This document shows positions 18,420 through 27,849 of a DNA stretch of 37,345 bases, in pieces. The translations under genes were made by a program, and so were the position numbers. This DNA comes from Bacillus sp. (in: firmicutes) (GTDB lineage Bacteria > Bacillota > Bacilli > Bacillales > Salisediminibacteriaceae), in contig JAJOJL010000128.1 in NCBI GenBank assembly GCA_021208645.1, positions 1 through 37,345 on the forward strand. The letters are read 5' to 3'. Under the pieces are notes generated by a model. It was given only the letters and a program-made list of their open reading frames with translations, did not search any database and had not been told where the DNA came from. How positions within the stretch are numbered: position 1 is the stretch's first letter; every line of letters begins with the position of its first letter.

Positions 18420-19805
18420 TTAAGACATTACAGGTTCTTGTTCTTCAACTTTAGGTTGTTTATTGTTTTTATTTTTTTCTGCACTGTATTTTACGGCCTC
18501 AGCCAATAAATCAACGATATGAACGCCTTTCATCGTATCAGTATAACCTTCCCTTTCAATACCGAGTTTCATCTGCAGTAGACAGCCTGGGTTTGCTGTT
18601 ACAATTGTTGTAGCATTCGTTTTCAGAACATTACTCATCTTTGTGTCTAATATTTGCATAGACATTTCCTGTTCGATAATATTATACGTCCCTGCAGATC
18701 CACAACAGCGGTCAGCATCCATCATTTCCATATACGTAACACCTTTGATAGATTGAAGAAGCTTCCTTGGTGCAGAATGAGTTTTCATGACATTTCGAAG
18801 ATGACATGAATCTTGATAAGTGATTATTTGGGATGGCAGTGCCATTTCTGGTAAGCCAACAGCATACAGAATTTCTGAAATATCCTTTACTTTTCTCACA
18901 AACGCCTTAGCTCGTGGCAACCACTCTAATTCATCCTTTAACAGGTGATCATATTCCATAAGTAATGCCCCACACCCGCCTGCATTAGAAATGATAAAAT
19001 CCACATTCTCTTTTTCAAAGACTTCAATATTTCGTTTAGCAAGCTCTTTCGCCTTTTCTTTCTCACCACTATGGGCCAAAATTGCTCCACAGCAGTTTTG
19101 ATCTTTAGGAATAACGATTTCACAGTTGGCTTTTTTCAATAAATACAGAGTTGAATCATTTGTTTCCATAAATAATGTATCCATCATACAGTTGGAAAAA
19201 AAGGCTACCCTTTTCTTTACTGCACCTTCTGGATGGATATGGGTCGGACGATTTTTCATCTCCTTTGGTGAAGGGAGATTAGGAAGCACCTTCTCCATTG
19301 TACTCATTTGCTTTCCGGCAATTCTCGTCATCTTCGTTACCCTAGCCAGTTTTTGTATACCACTTTTTTGATAAAACCACATTAGGCTCGTAAAAGTAAT
19401 CATATTCTTTTTCTTCGGAAACAGATGGTCAAACAAGAAACCTCTTAATATTTTCACAGATCTGGAATGCTCAGCATATTTACTGAGAATATCTTCTGCT
19501 TCCTCAATTAATTCCCCGTATTTCACACCAGAAGGACAAGCAATTTCACAGGCACGACAGCCTAAACATAGACTTAACTGTTTTTCAAAGTCCTGGTCCG
19601 GCATCATTTTTCCATCAACCACTGCCTTCATTAGGGCAATTCTTCCCCTAGGGGAAGCGGCTTCATTGCCATTTGTTTCGATATACGTGGGACATGATGG
19701 TAAACAAAAACCACAACGCATGCAATTCATCAGTTCGTCATAATTCATCTTTTCCTGAAAATCTTTGACGATCATAGTCATTCTGTCCTGGGTAGCTTTA
19801 CTCAT
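18420..19805 (-). CDS. glcF: Glycolate oxidase iron-sulfur subunit GlcF
   Basis: A 461-residue iron-sulfur subunit passing electrons from GlcD-bound FAD towards the respiratory chain. Two 4Fe-4S motifs lie near the N-terminus: CMRCGFCLPSCP (residues 23-34) and CLGCRACEIACP (about 78-89). Two CCG domains follow, with DQNCCGAILAHSGE and DADRCCGSAGTYN. It overlaps glcD by four bases. The homologous pair in B. subtilis is ysfC-ysfD. Expected reaction: oxidation of glycolate (or a similar 2-hydroxyacid) to glyoxylate; the exact substrate cannot be read from sequence. Confidence 0.93.
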   Translation of the reverse strand: MSKATQDRMTMIVKDFQEKMNYDELMNCMRCGFCLPSCPTYIETNGNEAASPRGRIALMKAVVDGKMMPDQDFEKQLSLCLGCRACEIACPSGVKYGELIEEAEDILSKYAEHSRSVKILRGFLFDHLFPKKKNMITFTSLMWFYQKSGIQKLARVTKMTRIAGKQMSTMEKVLPNLPSPKEMKNRPTHIHPEGAVKKRVAFFSNCMMDTLFMETNDSTLYLLKKANCEIVIPKDQNCCGAILAHSGEKEKAKELAKRNIEVFEKENVDFIISNAGGCGALLMEYDHLLKDELEWLPRAKAFVRKVKDISEILYAVGLPEMALPSQIITYQDSCHLRNVMKTHSAPRKLLQSIKGVTYMEMMDADRCCGSAGTYNIIEQEMSMQILDTKMSNVLKTNATTIVTANPGCLLQMKLGIEREGYTDTMKGVHIVDLLAEAVKYSAEKNKNNKQPKVEEQEPVMS

Positions 19806-21214
19806 TTCTGAACCACCACCCGTTTACGGCTTTCTTTCGCAAACACTTTTCCTGGATTCATGATATTATTTGGATCGAACGACCGTTTAATAGCTAGCAT
19901 GGCATTAACGCCCGTTTCTCCAACTTTCCAGGCTAAATATGGAGATTTCATCACACCTACACCATGTTCCCCTGTAATAGTACCGCCAAGATCAATCGCT
20001 TTTTCAAACACTTCTTCAAAAGCTTTCTCCACCCGCTCCATCTCTTCTTCATCTCTCGCATCAGTCATACAAGTAGGATGTAAGTTCCCATCCCCAGCAT
20101 GACCAAATGTACAGATTCGTACATTATTTTTTTCGGCAATCTCTTCAATTGCACGAACCATTTCTGCAATTTTTGATCTAGGAACGGTAGCATCTTCTAA
20201 TATCGTAGTAGGTTTCAATCTAGCTAACGCAGATAAAGCAGACCGCCGTGCAGTCGTTAATGCTTCTCCTTCTTCAGGTGTTTCAGCAATCTTAACTGAA
20301 ATGGCACCACCTTCATCACAGATTTCCGCAATTCTTTGGATATCTCTCTCTACTACTTCTTTTGGCCCATCTTGTTCAATGAGCAATATAGCTCCTACTT
20401 CCGTTGGCAGGCCGATTTTCGCAAAGTCTTCCACCACCTGTATAGTAGGCTGGTCTAAAAATTCAAGGGTGGTTGGGATGATTTTATTTGCTATAATTGT
20501 AGATACTGTTTGTCCAGAAGCTTCTAAACTGTCATACATTGCTAACATTGTTTTCTTCGTTTCTGGTTTAGGAATAAGTTTTAACGTTGCTTCCGTAATA
20601 ACAGCCAATGTACCTTCAGATCCGACTAATAACCGTGTTAAGTCATAGCCAGCCACATCTTTTGCTAGCTTCCCTCCAGTTCGGACAATATCTCCGTTTG
20701 GCATAACAAATTCAAGCCCAATTACATAATCTCGCGTAACTCCATATTTTAATCCACGTAAACCGCCAGCACATTCGTTAATATTTCCACCTATAGTAGA
20801 GATTTTCATGGAAGATGGGTCTGGTGGGTAAAATAACCCTTTCCCTTCCACAGCCTCTATCATCGACAGTGTCACTAGGCCAGGTTGAACTGTAATCGTA
20901 AGGTTCTCTTCATCAATTTCCAATATTTGATTCATGTGATTGAAAATCATGACAACTCCGCCTTCTAACGGAGTCGTACCTCCACAAAGATTAGTGGCAT
21001 TTCCCCTTGGAACAATAGGAACCTTATACTCATTACACACTTTCACGATCTCCGATACATCCTGTGTATGCCTTGGCAAGATGACTGCATCAGGCAATGC
21101 CTGATAATTTGGTGTTGCATCGTAGGAATAGGCAATTAAATCTTGTGGTGTATCCCTAAAATTCCCTTCACCCACTATGGCAACTAACTTTTCCCTGACC
21201 TCTTGGATCAACAT
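19802..21214 (-). CDS. glcD: Glycolate oxidase FAD-binding subunit GlcD
   Basis: A 470-residue FAD-linked oxidase of the GlcD/D-lactate dehydrogenase family. The PCMH-type FAD domain shows VPRGNATNLCGGTTPLEGGV, YPPDPSSMKISTIGGNINEC and RTGGKLAKDVAGYDLTRLL. The C-terminal domain shows FGHAGDGNLHPT and GGTITGEHGVGVMKSPYL. The start is ATG 21214 after a GAGGGGGAG ribosome binding site. It forms an operon with glcF and lies downstream of a CdaR-type regulator, as in B. subtilis ysfB-ysfC-ysfD. Confidence 0.95.
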   Translation of the reverse strand: MLIQEVREKLVAIVGEGNFRDTPQDLIAYSYDATPNYQALPDAVILPRHTQDVSEIVKVCNEYKVPIVPRGNATNLCGGTTPLEGGVVMIFNHMNQILEIDEENLTITVQPGLVTLSMIEAVEGKGLFYPPDPSSMKISTIGGNINECAGGLRGLKYGVTRDYVIGLEFVMPNGDIVRTGGKLAKDVAGYDLTRLLVGSEGTLAVITEATLKLIPKPETKKTMLAMYDSLEASGQTVSTIIANKIIPTTLEFLDQPTIQVVEDFAKIGLPTEVGAILLIEQDGPKEVVERDIQRIAEICDEGGAISVKIAETPEEGEALTTARRSALSALARLKPTTILEDATVPRSKIAEMVRAIEEIAEKNNVRICTFGHAGDGNLHPTCMTDARDEEEMERVEKAFEEVFEKAIDLGGTITGEHGVGVMKSPYLAWKVGETGVNAMLAIKRSFDPNNIMNPGKVFAKESRKRVVVQK

Positions 21215-21269
21215 AAAAACTCCCCCTCGTTAAGTAGAAAATATACTTTCCCCTTTAAAAATAATTATA

Positions 21270-21332
21270 AAAAAATAAAGCTCTCCCATCTATGTTGAAA
21301 AATACAATATAATTAGATGGTAGCGCTTTATT
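21270..21332 (-). terminator. Strong hairpin between cdaR and glcD
   Basis: AATAAAGC-TCTC-CCATCTA (21274-21292) pairs with TAGATGG-TAGC-GCTTTATT (21314-21332): 17 of 19 positions match, with a 21-base loop. On the minus strand it is followed by TTTTTTTATAATTATTTTT. It probably terminates cdaR, so glcDF would need its own promoter or regulated read-through. A regulator-binding role is also possible. Confidence 0.75.
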
Positions 21333-21341
21333 ATTGTGTGA

Positions 21342-22471
21342 TTATACATATTCTTTATCGAAACTTAAAGCTATATAAAAAGAAACAAGATTTTCTGTAT
21401 CCTTTAGTGAAAGTCCCGTTAGTTCATGGATCCTCTTTAATCGGTAATGTAACGTATTAATATGAACATGTAACAAAGCTGCCGTTTCCTTAATGGAGCA
21501 ATTATTCAATAAATATACCTTTAATGTTTCAATCAGTTCATGATCATGCAAAATATTTCCTAACACCCGTTTAACCACAATCTTCCTTGTTTCCTCCGTT
21601 ATTTCTGTTAATGCTATTTCCAAAGTTAACTGATCATAAAACGTTATGGATCTATGCTTCTTTGAAACTAGCAATGATTTCCTGGCAGCGTGATAAGAAC
21701 GGTGAAGGTAATTGGGTTCGTTTTCCATTGTTCCTGCTCCAATAAACAATTCCATCTTCATTTCTTTTTTTAATCGCTGCTTCGTTTGTTGTAGTAGTCT
21801 CTCTAGGCTTGTAAACCTTCCATGGGGGAAATGCTTAAGGAGTACAAACCTTCCATTCCCCCATCTTACCACTAAATCCTGAGGGTCCTCTTGAAAATCA
21901 ACACGAATATGGTCCATGACCTCTTTTTCAATTAAACGGTCATCTCCAGCATCTAAGTCTTCTTCTTTTACTTCAAACATAATACAGATTCTCGGAACAT
22001 ACATTGAGATTCCAAGAATTTCTCCCCTTTCTAAAAAATCCTGATCCAACTGGGTTAAATGAACCCATTCGTAAACAAATGTTTCTAGTCCGCGATATTT
22101 AGACGCCAATCTTTCACTAGTATAGGCCGCTTGAATGATTAACTCAGTCATCCTTGAATTAGCTGACCGAAATGGATAACGTTCTCCGGTTTTCCGGTGA
22201 TACCAATAACACCAATTGCACGATTGTCTATAATAATAGGCAGATTTAAACCTGCCTTTACCCCCTTTAACCGGCTTACATCGTCTTCAGATATAACTAG
22301 CTGTTCCTTTTGTTTTACGGCAATATGTGCCCCTTCATGAAAATTCCCAACTCTTTTTCCGTCAGTTGCAGCCATAATGATTCCCGTATCATCAACTACT
22401 ATGATCTCTTCGTTTACAATATGGGTCACTTCCTTGACGATCCGGTCAGCTAAAGCAGATAAAAGCTTCAA
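21342..22471 (-). CDS. CdaR/PucR family sugar-diacid regulator, YsfB-like (one frameshift)
   Basis: Transcriptional regulator that probably controls glcDF. The first frame (22471-22148) is the diacid-binding domain: VNEEIIVVDDTGIIMAATDG, then RVGNFHEGAHIAVKQ and IGVIGITGKPENVI. The second frame (22151-21342) holds the GGDEF-like middle and the C-terminal PucR helix-turn-helix (YLLNNCSIKETAALLHVHIN, then TLHYRLKRIHELTGL). They join at FGQLIQG|MTELIIQAAYTSER if one base is restored near 22150, giving about 376 residues, usual for this family. The four-base overlap therefore marks a frameshift, not two genes. The start is TTG 22471, 33 bases after psd, preceded by a G-rich region. In B. subtilis the homologue YsfB precedes ysfCD. 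Confidence 0.9.
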
Positions 22472-22504
22472 CTCAACTCCCCCTTCCCCTTTACATTTCG
22501 CCGC

Positions 22505-23290
22505 TTATAGCAACCAACGACCGATTGCTTGTCCCTGCTGTATAGTAAGTCCTTCATTTGGGAGTTCAACTGTTTGTTCCATTGTTCCCTTTTCAAATAA
22601 TAAGGTAACACTGGACCCAAATGTAAAGTAAGCCATCTCTTCACCCTTTTGTAGCTCCTTTTTGGTTTGAGAAGGATGAATACTATTAACATTAAGAGCG
22701 CCGATTTTCACAACTGCCAAACGGCTATTTTTGTGGAATAGCTCTGTTATTAACCGATAATTATTTGCCAATGGCTGTTCACCAAATAATAGCCCCCATT
22801 GATTAACAGGTTCAGAGTATTTACCTAATGCCCATCTCTTTGTAATGGAACCATTCACAGGGCTGTGAATACGATGGTAATCCTTAGGACTTAAATAAAA
22901 CAGCATAAATGTCCCACCGATATAACGCTCTACAGTTTTTTCAAGACCTAACATGGTACGTAAAGAATAGTCTTTTCCTTTCACTTGAAAGAGAGCATTT
23001 TCATCAATAGTACCTGCTTGAGATATAAGCCCGTCAACAGGGCTGACTATCACATCATCTCCTGCTGCAACTTGTCTTGCCCCCTCCTTTAACTGCCTAA
23101 TAAACAAGTCATTTAAAGAAGCGTAATCACCAATTTTTCCGTCTATCTCCGTATCATTAATTCCAAAGGCTTTAGCAAATGAATGGTTTAAATTGCTGCT
23201 TAATTTAGATGTGGCAAATCTTCTTAATAGGTGTGTATATATTGGATTCTGTGTTAGTTCAACCATGGCGCGATATAATGTGTGCTTCAT
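22505..23290 (-). CDS. psd: Phosphatidylserine decarboxylase proenzyme
   Basis: Converts phosphatidylserine to phosphatidylethanolamine. The 261-residue proenzyme should self-cleave at the Ser of the FGSS motif (MAYFTFGSSVTLLFEKG, about residues 222-238), forming the pyruvoyl group; most homologues have LGST or FGST here. Other features are VSPVDGLISQAGTI and FYLSPKDYHRIHSPVNG with the catalytic histidines. Length matches B. subtilis Psd (263). The gene is divergent from pssA, so both steps of phosphatidylethanolamine synthesis share one control region, unlike B. subtilis, where they are in one operon. Confidence 0.95.
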   Translation of the reverse strand: MKHTLYRAMVELTQNPIYTHLLRRFATSKLSSNLNHSFAKAFGINDTEIDGKIGDYASLNDLFIRQLKEGARQVAAGDDVIVSPVDGLISQAGTIDENALFQVKGKDYSLRTMLGLEKTVERYIGGTFMLFYLSPKDYHRIHSPVNGSITKRWALGKYSEPVNQWGLLFGEQPLANNYRLITELFHKNSRLAVVKIGALNVNSIHPSQTKKELQKGEEMAYFTFGSSVTLLFEKGTMEQTVELPNEGLTIQQGQAIGRWLL

Positions 23291-23457
23291 TATTCTCTTC
23301 CTTTCATAGCAATTTTTCGTCTTCTAAATCACTAAATATGATATAATTAATTTTCAATAACGTCTATATTTTATTGCACTTATTATGAAGAAAAACAAAA
23401 GGCTTGAAGCTAGATATAAATTACTATCTTACTTTTGTTTAAAAAGGAGGGTTGCTT

Positions 23458-24000
23458 TTGATCTTATTTCAGCATATCGTCGACCATTCAATCAAGAAAT
23501 TTCGCAGTCAAACAGCAAATATATTAACTATTATAAACCTTGGCTTAGGTGGGTTTGCTATGCTTTATGCTATGCAGGGCCAGTTTGGTTTAAGTGTTGC
23601 TTTTATTTGCTTTGCAGCAGTATTTGACCGGTTTGACGGCAAAATCGCCAGGAAAATGAACATTTCTTCTGAGCTCGGCAAACAATTGGATTCCTTATGT
23701 GACATCATTTCCTTCGGTGTTGCCCCAGCATTGCTTATTTACCACTCTGTCCTCCATGAATTTGGTTTTGCGGGGATGATGTTTACAATTATTTTTCTTG
23801 CTTGCGGTGCCATTCGATTAGCTAGATTTAATATTACTGAACAAGAAGGTTTCTTTGTAGGATTGCCAATCACTGCCGCTGGTTGTATTTTAACCGTTAG
23901 TTATTTACTTCATGGCACAATAAGTGAACCTGCCTTTATGTTTTTAATTTTAACATTATCTTTCCTTATGATAAGCAATTTTCGAATAAAAAAGGTATAA
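23458..24000 (+). CDS. pssA: CDP-diacylglycerol-serine O-phosphatidyltransferase
   Basis: Makes phosphatidylserine from CDP-diacylglycerol and serine. The protein of about 180 residues carries the CDP-alcohol phosphatidyltransferase motif DG-AR-8x-G-3x-D-3x-D, read as DGKIARKMNISSELGKQLDS then LCD, and has several membrane segments. Later features are ACGAIRLARFNI and FFVGLPITAAG. I prefer TTG 23458 (MILFQHIVDHSIKKF), six bases after AGGAGGG; TTG 23452 abuts the ribosome binding site. A TATAAT lies at 23342-23347 in the gap towards psd. Confidence 0.93.
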   Translation: MILFQHIVDHSIKKFRSQTANILTIINLGLGGFAMLYAMQGQFGLSVAFICFAAVFDRFDGKIARKMNISSELGKQLDSLCDIISFGVAPALLIYHSVLHEFGFAGMMFTIIFLACGAIRLARFNITEQEGFFVGLPITAAGCILTVSYLLHGTISEPAFMFLILTLSFLMISNFRIKKV

Positions 24001-24010
24001 TATTGACAAC

Positions 24011-24036
24011 GTCTTCCTCTCTGGAAGACTTTTTTA
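24011..24036 (+). terminator. Terminator of pssA
   Basis: GTCTTCC (24011-24017) pairs with GGAAGAC (24023-24029), loop TCTCT, followed by TTTTTTATT. It lies ten bases after the pssA stop. Confidence 0.9.
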
Positions 24037-24079
24037 TTAAAAAAAGGACGAAAGTCAAGGAAAAGGGAGGCTTCTTGGA

Positions 24080-26612
24080 ATGAAAATAATTGTATCCCAT
24101 ACGAATTTGGATTTTGATGGACTGGCCTCTATGATTGGTGCAAGTAAATTATACCCTCAAGCAACCATGATATTACCTGAAAAATTAAGTCCAGGAGTTG
24201 CCAATTTCCTAGCCATATATAAGGACACATTCCCTTTCCAAAGGAAAAATTCTATTAACTGGGAATTAGTAACAGAAATCATTTTAGTTGATGTTAACTG
24301 TTTACATAGAATTGACTGCCTCTCCCAAATACAGGAGAACGTTTCATATATTGTATATGATCATCATCCCATTACAGATGACACCGTACCTTATGAAACA
24401 GGAGAAATCTCTTCTACAGGTGCTACAATAACGATTCTAACAGAACACATACAAGCAGCTTCTGTAACTATCTCTTCGTTTGAAGCTACTGTATTTGCCC
24501 TTGCCCTATATAGTGACACGGGAGATTTTACATATGAACAAACAACTAGCAGAGATTTTCGCGCAGCCGCTTATTTTTTTGAAAACAAGGCTAACCTTTC
24601 TGTTGTTCAGCAATTCAAAGAGTTGCCTTTATCACCAAAAGAAGGGGAACTCTTTCATCTGCTCCTTGAACAAAGTACCCTTCATTCCGTTGACGATATT
24701 GATATTCTCGTATGTTGGCATGAGCAATCGGATTATACAGGGCATTTAGCACATATTACCCGTAAACTTCTTGATAGGACCGGGGCAGATGCTGTTTTTT
24801 CCATTGTTAGGATGGGGAAGAAAGTCTTTATCACAGCCAGAAGTTCATCTAATAGGGTTGATGTTCTACCTCTATTCGTCGAGCTTGGTGGGGGTGGACA
24901 CAATAAGGCAGCCTCCGCCATGAAAAAAGGAGAAAATCTCACAAACGTGCTCCAACAGGTAAAGGGGTCCCTTAATTCCATTATCCTGCCACCCATAACT
25001 GCAAAAGACTTAATGTCTAGTCCTGTAAGGGTAGTTGCCTTAGATACGACGATTGAAGATGTCTCTAAGATGCTGTACCGGTACGGGCATACTGGCTTCC
25101 CTGTAATGGATAACGAAACGTTAGTAGGAATAATTTCTAGAAGAGATGTGGACAAAGCATTACACCATCGATTAGGGCACGCGCCTGTTAAAGGATTTAT
25201 GAGCAGAAACCCACTAACAATTTCTGAAGATGTCAGTCTTGAGCAGATTCAAGAGTACATGATCGAATATCAAATTGGCAGACTTCCTGTTACGAGCTCC
25301 GATGACATTGTAGGTATTGTTTCTCGGACGGATGTCATCCAAGCCCTTCACGGTCGTAAGGGGAAAATGTTAACTAACAAAGAGGGCAAATCATCCCTAC
25401 AATTGATGGACTTTAGTTCTAAGTTGAAAGAACTCCTTCCAAGTAACTATTATACTATTTTGCAGATTATTGGTGAGACAGCTAACAATAAAGGAATAAA
25501 AGCATATTTAATCGGTGGCATGGTAAGGGATCTTATTTTAAAAAGAAAGAATCATGATATGGACATTGTAATTGAAGGAGATGCCATTCAGTTTGCCCAC
25601 CACCTTAAAGAAATTTATGGCGGCCACGTTAGATCTCATGAAGAATTTGGCACAGCAACCTGGAAACATCCGACACAAATAAAAGTAGATTTTACCAGTG
25701 CTCGTACAGAATATTATGATTTCCCAGCTGCTCTACCAAAAGTGGAACGATCAACAATTAAAGAAGACTTATTACGGAGGGACTTCACCATAAATGCAAT
25801 GGCCATCTGTTTACATAAAAAGCAGTTTGGCCAGTTGCTCGACTACTTCCACGGATACGAAGACCTTAAAAAGAAAAAAATTAGAGTATTATACAATTTA
25901 AGTTTTGTTGAAGATCCAACGCGAATTCTTAGGGCTATACGTTTTGAGAGCAGGTTTGATTTTTTAATGGATAAGCATACGGAATCGTTAGCAATTCAAT
26001 CAGGAACCAACCTCCTTGAACTCTCGAAACCTAGAATAGCCAATGAGCTAAAAAAAACTTTTTATTGAGGAAGATCCTTTGTATGCTGTAAACAGATTTA
26101 AGGAACTCAAAATCCTTGGAAGTATACTGAAAGATCTACCTATTTCCGAAGAAAAACAGCGGGAAATATACCAAATGACTGTATCATTAACAAAACTTAA
26201 ACGTCATAAAGTAGAAGTTTCTTCTTCCCATTGGATCGGATACCTTTTGCTTCTTTCTAGACCGAAGGATGAGGAGAAGAACAAACTTAGGGGATACACA
26301 TTAAACAAGGACGAAGAAAAATTACTCTACGAAGGATACGCATTGCTCCACTTCTCTATTGAGGGTAAACAGCTAAAAAAACTAGGAGACTGGCACCGCA
26401 TTTTTTTCAGCTATTCTGTTGAAGCTATGCTTGTTTATGTAAGTACCTTAGAGGGTAATATGTATGACCAAGGATTACAATACTTAATCTTAAGAGAGAA
26501 AATGGATCGTATGGTAGACGGAAAAGTCCTAAAAAGTTATGGACTTAAGCCTGGTCCTGCTTTTAAAGAGCTTTTATTGAAGGGGGGAAGTCATCCAATT
26601 AAATCACCCTAA
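24080..26612 (+). CDS. DHH-CBS-tRNA nucleotidyltransferase fusion, A-adding type (one frameshift)
   Basis: A multidomain protein of about 843 residues. An N-terminal DHH phosphoesterase domain shows DFDGLAS (11-17), YDHHPITDD (93-101) and LYSDTGDF (143-150), followed by a DHHA1 motif GGGGHNKAAS (about 269-278). Two CBS domains lie at about 306-430. A class II nucleotidyltransferase head follows: IGGMVRDLIL (about 477), HDMDIVIEG with the metal Asp pair, RRDFTINAMA (about 566) and DPTRILRAIRFESRF. The first frame stops at 26068; removing one A from the A8 run at 26050-26057 gives NELKKLFIEEDPLYAVNRFK and joins the frame to 26612. Enzymes with this domain order add only the terminal A of tRNA CCA and work with a separate CC-adding enzyme; specificity here is inferred. 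The start is ATG 24080 after AAAGGGAGG. Confidence 0.88.
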
Positions 26613-26758
26613 TTGGAGTAAAGAAAAGATAGTTGAGCAAATACTAAATTGATATTGGACGGTGGGTTTCCTATCAGTTGAGAGTTAGGACAAGCCATTG
26701 TCCAGATACTTATTAAACAAGCTCTATAATAAATTAAATATAGAAAGGTGTGTTATTT

Positions 26759-27469
26759 ATGAGTATTCATATTGGGGCTAAAGAAGGAGATATTGCAGAA
26801 TCAATATTATTACCAGGTGACCCATTACGTGCAAAGTATATTGCTGAGAACTTCTTAGAAAATATAAGTTGCTATAACGAGGTAAGGGGCATGCTTGGGT
26901 ATACGGGTACATACAAAGGGGAACGTATTTCTGTTCAAGGAACAGGGATGGGAGTACCATCCATCTCTATCTATGTTCATGAACTAATTAACAGCTATAA
27001 TGTAAAAAATTTGATACGAGTTGGTACTTGTGGTGCATTACAGAAGGATGTGCGAGTGAGGGATGTCATATTGGCCATGAGTGCTTCTACAGACTCAGGA
27101 GTTAACCGCCTTCATTTTCACGGATTAGATTTTGCACCTACTGCAAGTTTTGACTTGCTTCACAGGGCTTATAATGGTGCAATTAACCAAAATTTAAATG
27201 TTAAAGTAGGTAGTGTATATACAAGTGATGTTTTCTATAACGACAATAAGCAAATCGTTGAACAACTTGCTGCCCATCAAGTTCTAGCAGTCGAAATGGA
27301 AACATCGGCCCTTTACACTATCGCTGCTCGTTTCGGAGTAAATGCTCTCTCTGTCCTTACTGTAAGTGACCATCTATTGACAGGTGAAGAAACATCTTCC
27401 CAAGAGAGACAAGAAACCTTTAATGAAATGGTAGATGTAGCATTATCAGCAGCAATAAGAAAAGCGTAA
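26759..27469 (+). CDS. deoD: Purine-nucleoside phosphorylase DeoD
   Basis: Phosphorolysis of purine (deoxy)nucleosides to base and (deoxy)ribose 1-phosphate. The 236-residue protein shows the family start [20 protein letters not shown], phosphate-binding [33 protein letters not shown] and [16 protein letters not shown] with the substrate-binding Glu-Met-Glu. [19 protein letters not shown] holds the catalytic Asp. I chose ATG 26759, seven bases after GAAAGGTG; an in-frame GTG at 26750 lies too close. Length matches B. subtilis DeoD (233). A possible -10 box TATAAT lies at 26725-26730. Confidence 0.96.
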   Translation: MSIHIGAKEGDIAESILLPGDPLRAKYIAENFLENISCYNEVRGMLGYTGTYKGERISVQGTGMGVPSISIYVHELINSYNVKNLIRVGTCGALQKDVRVRDVILAMSASTDSGVNRLHFHGLDFAPTASFDLLHRAYNGAINQNLNVKVGSVYTSDVFYNDNKQIVEQLAAHQVLAVEMETSALYTIAARFGVNALSVLTVSDHLLTGEETSSQERQETFNEMVDVALSAAIRKA

Positions 27470-27660
27470 GGCGCCCGCCTATAGAAGCGGCAACCCACGC
27501 GTTGCCTCTCCGAAAGGAAAATGCTCTGACCGATAAAAAGCGCTTTTTGCTTTTTATTCGGGCAGAAATTTTCGGAGCCAAGAGCTGCCTGCAAAATCTT
27601 CCATGCACCTTTGCGACGAGCACCGAAGGGCGCAGAAGCAGATGGCGCCTGGAGCTAGAC
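27469..27660. repeat. GC-rich structured intergenic repeat, about 180-190 bases
   Basis: It starts right at the deoD stop and is clearly richer in G+C than its surroundings. It is bounded by AGGCGCC (27469-27475) and GGCGCCT (27644-27650), then GGAGCTAGAC. Inside are GGCAAC/GTTGCC hairpin arms (27489-27506). A larger nested hairpin has CTCCGAAA (27508-27515) opposite TTTCGGAG (27570-27577), with inner arms around TAAAAAG/CTTTTTA. From memory, elements ending in GGCGCC-TGGAGCTAGACA occur repeatedly in Bacillaceae genomes; copy number here cannot be tested from one window. The plus-strand reading frame across it looks like a chance translation. Confidence 0.6.
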
Positions 27661-27849
27661 ATTAATTCGAAGAATTATATACTTTCTTATCTTTTTAAAA
27701 ATAAGTTCCTTGTTTAAATTGGTACTTCCTTTTACAAATACATTTATCATGAACAAAGCCCATGTGAACCTAAAAAGCCTGATAGGCGTCACCTATCAGG
27801 CTTACTATTCATGAATACATTTTACAAAATACTCAAGTGACAGCTTTTT
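27661..27849. other. Gap between the repeat and sigK
   Basis: With the preceding repeat this makes 380 bases without a protein gene. It is AT-rich and contains only the sigK terminator hairpin at 27770-27803; nothing else was recognised. Confidence 0.6.
27770..27803 (-). terminator. Terminator of sigK
   Basis: AAGCCTGATAGG (27775-27786) and CCTATCAGGCTT (27792-27803) form a perfect 12-bp stem with loop CGTCA. On the minus strand it is followed by TTTAGG after the paired TT, so it fits the minus-strand sigK transcript. Confidence 0.85.

Noticed and set aside
22148-22471. Two separate genes overlapping by four bases (diacid-binding protein and PucR-type protein)
   Set aside because: Together they make exactly one CdaR protein of normal length, so the overlap is a frameshift artefact.
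26698-26730. Promoter of deoD with TTGTCC and TATAAT
   Set aside because: The spacing is about 21 bases, too long for a sigma-A promoter; only the -10 box is plausible.
27502-27717. Plus-strand frame of 71 codons across the GC-rich repeat
   Set aside because: It has no proper ribosome binding site, lies over nested hairpins, and its composition looks like a translated repeat rather than a protein.
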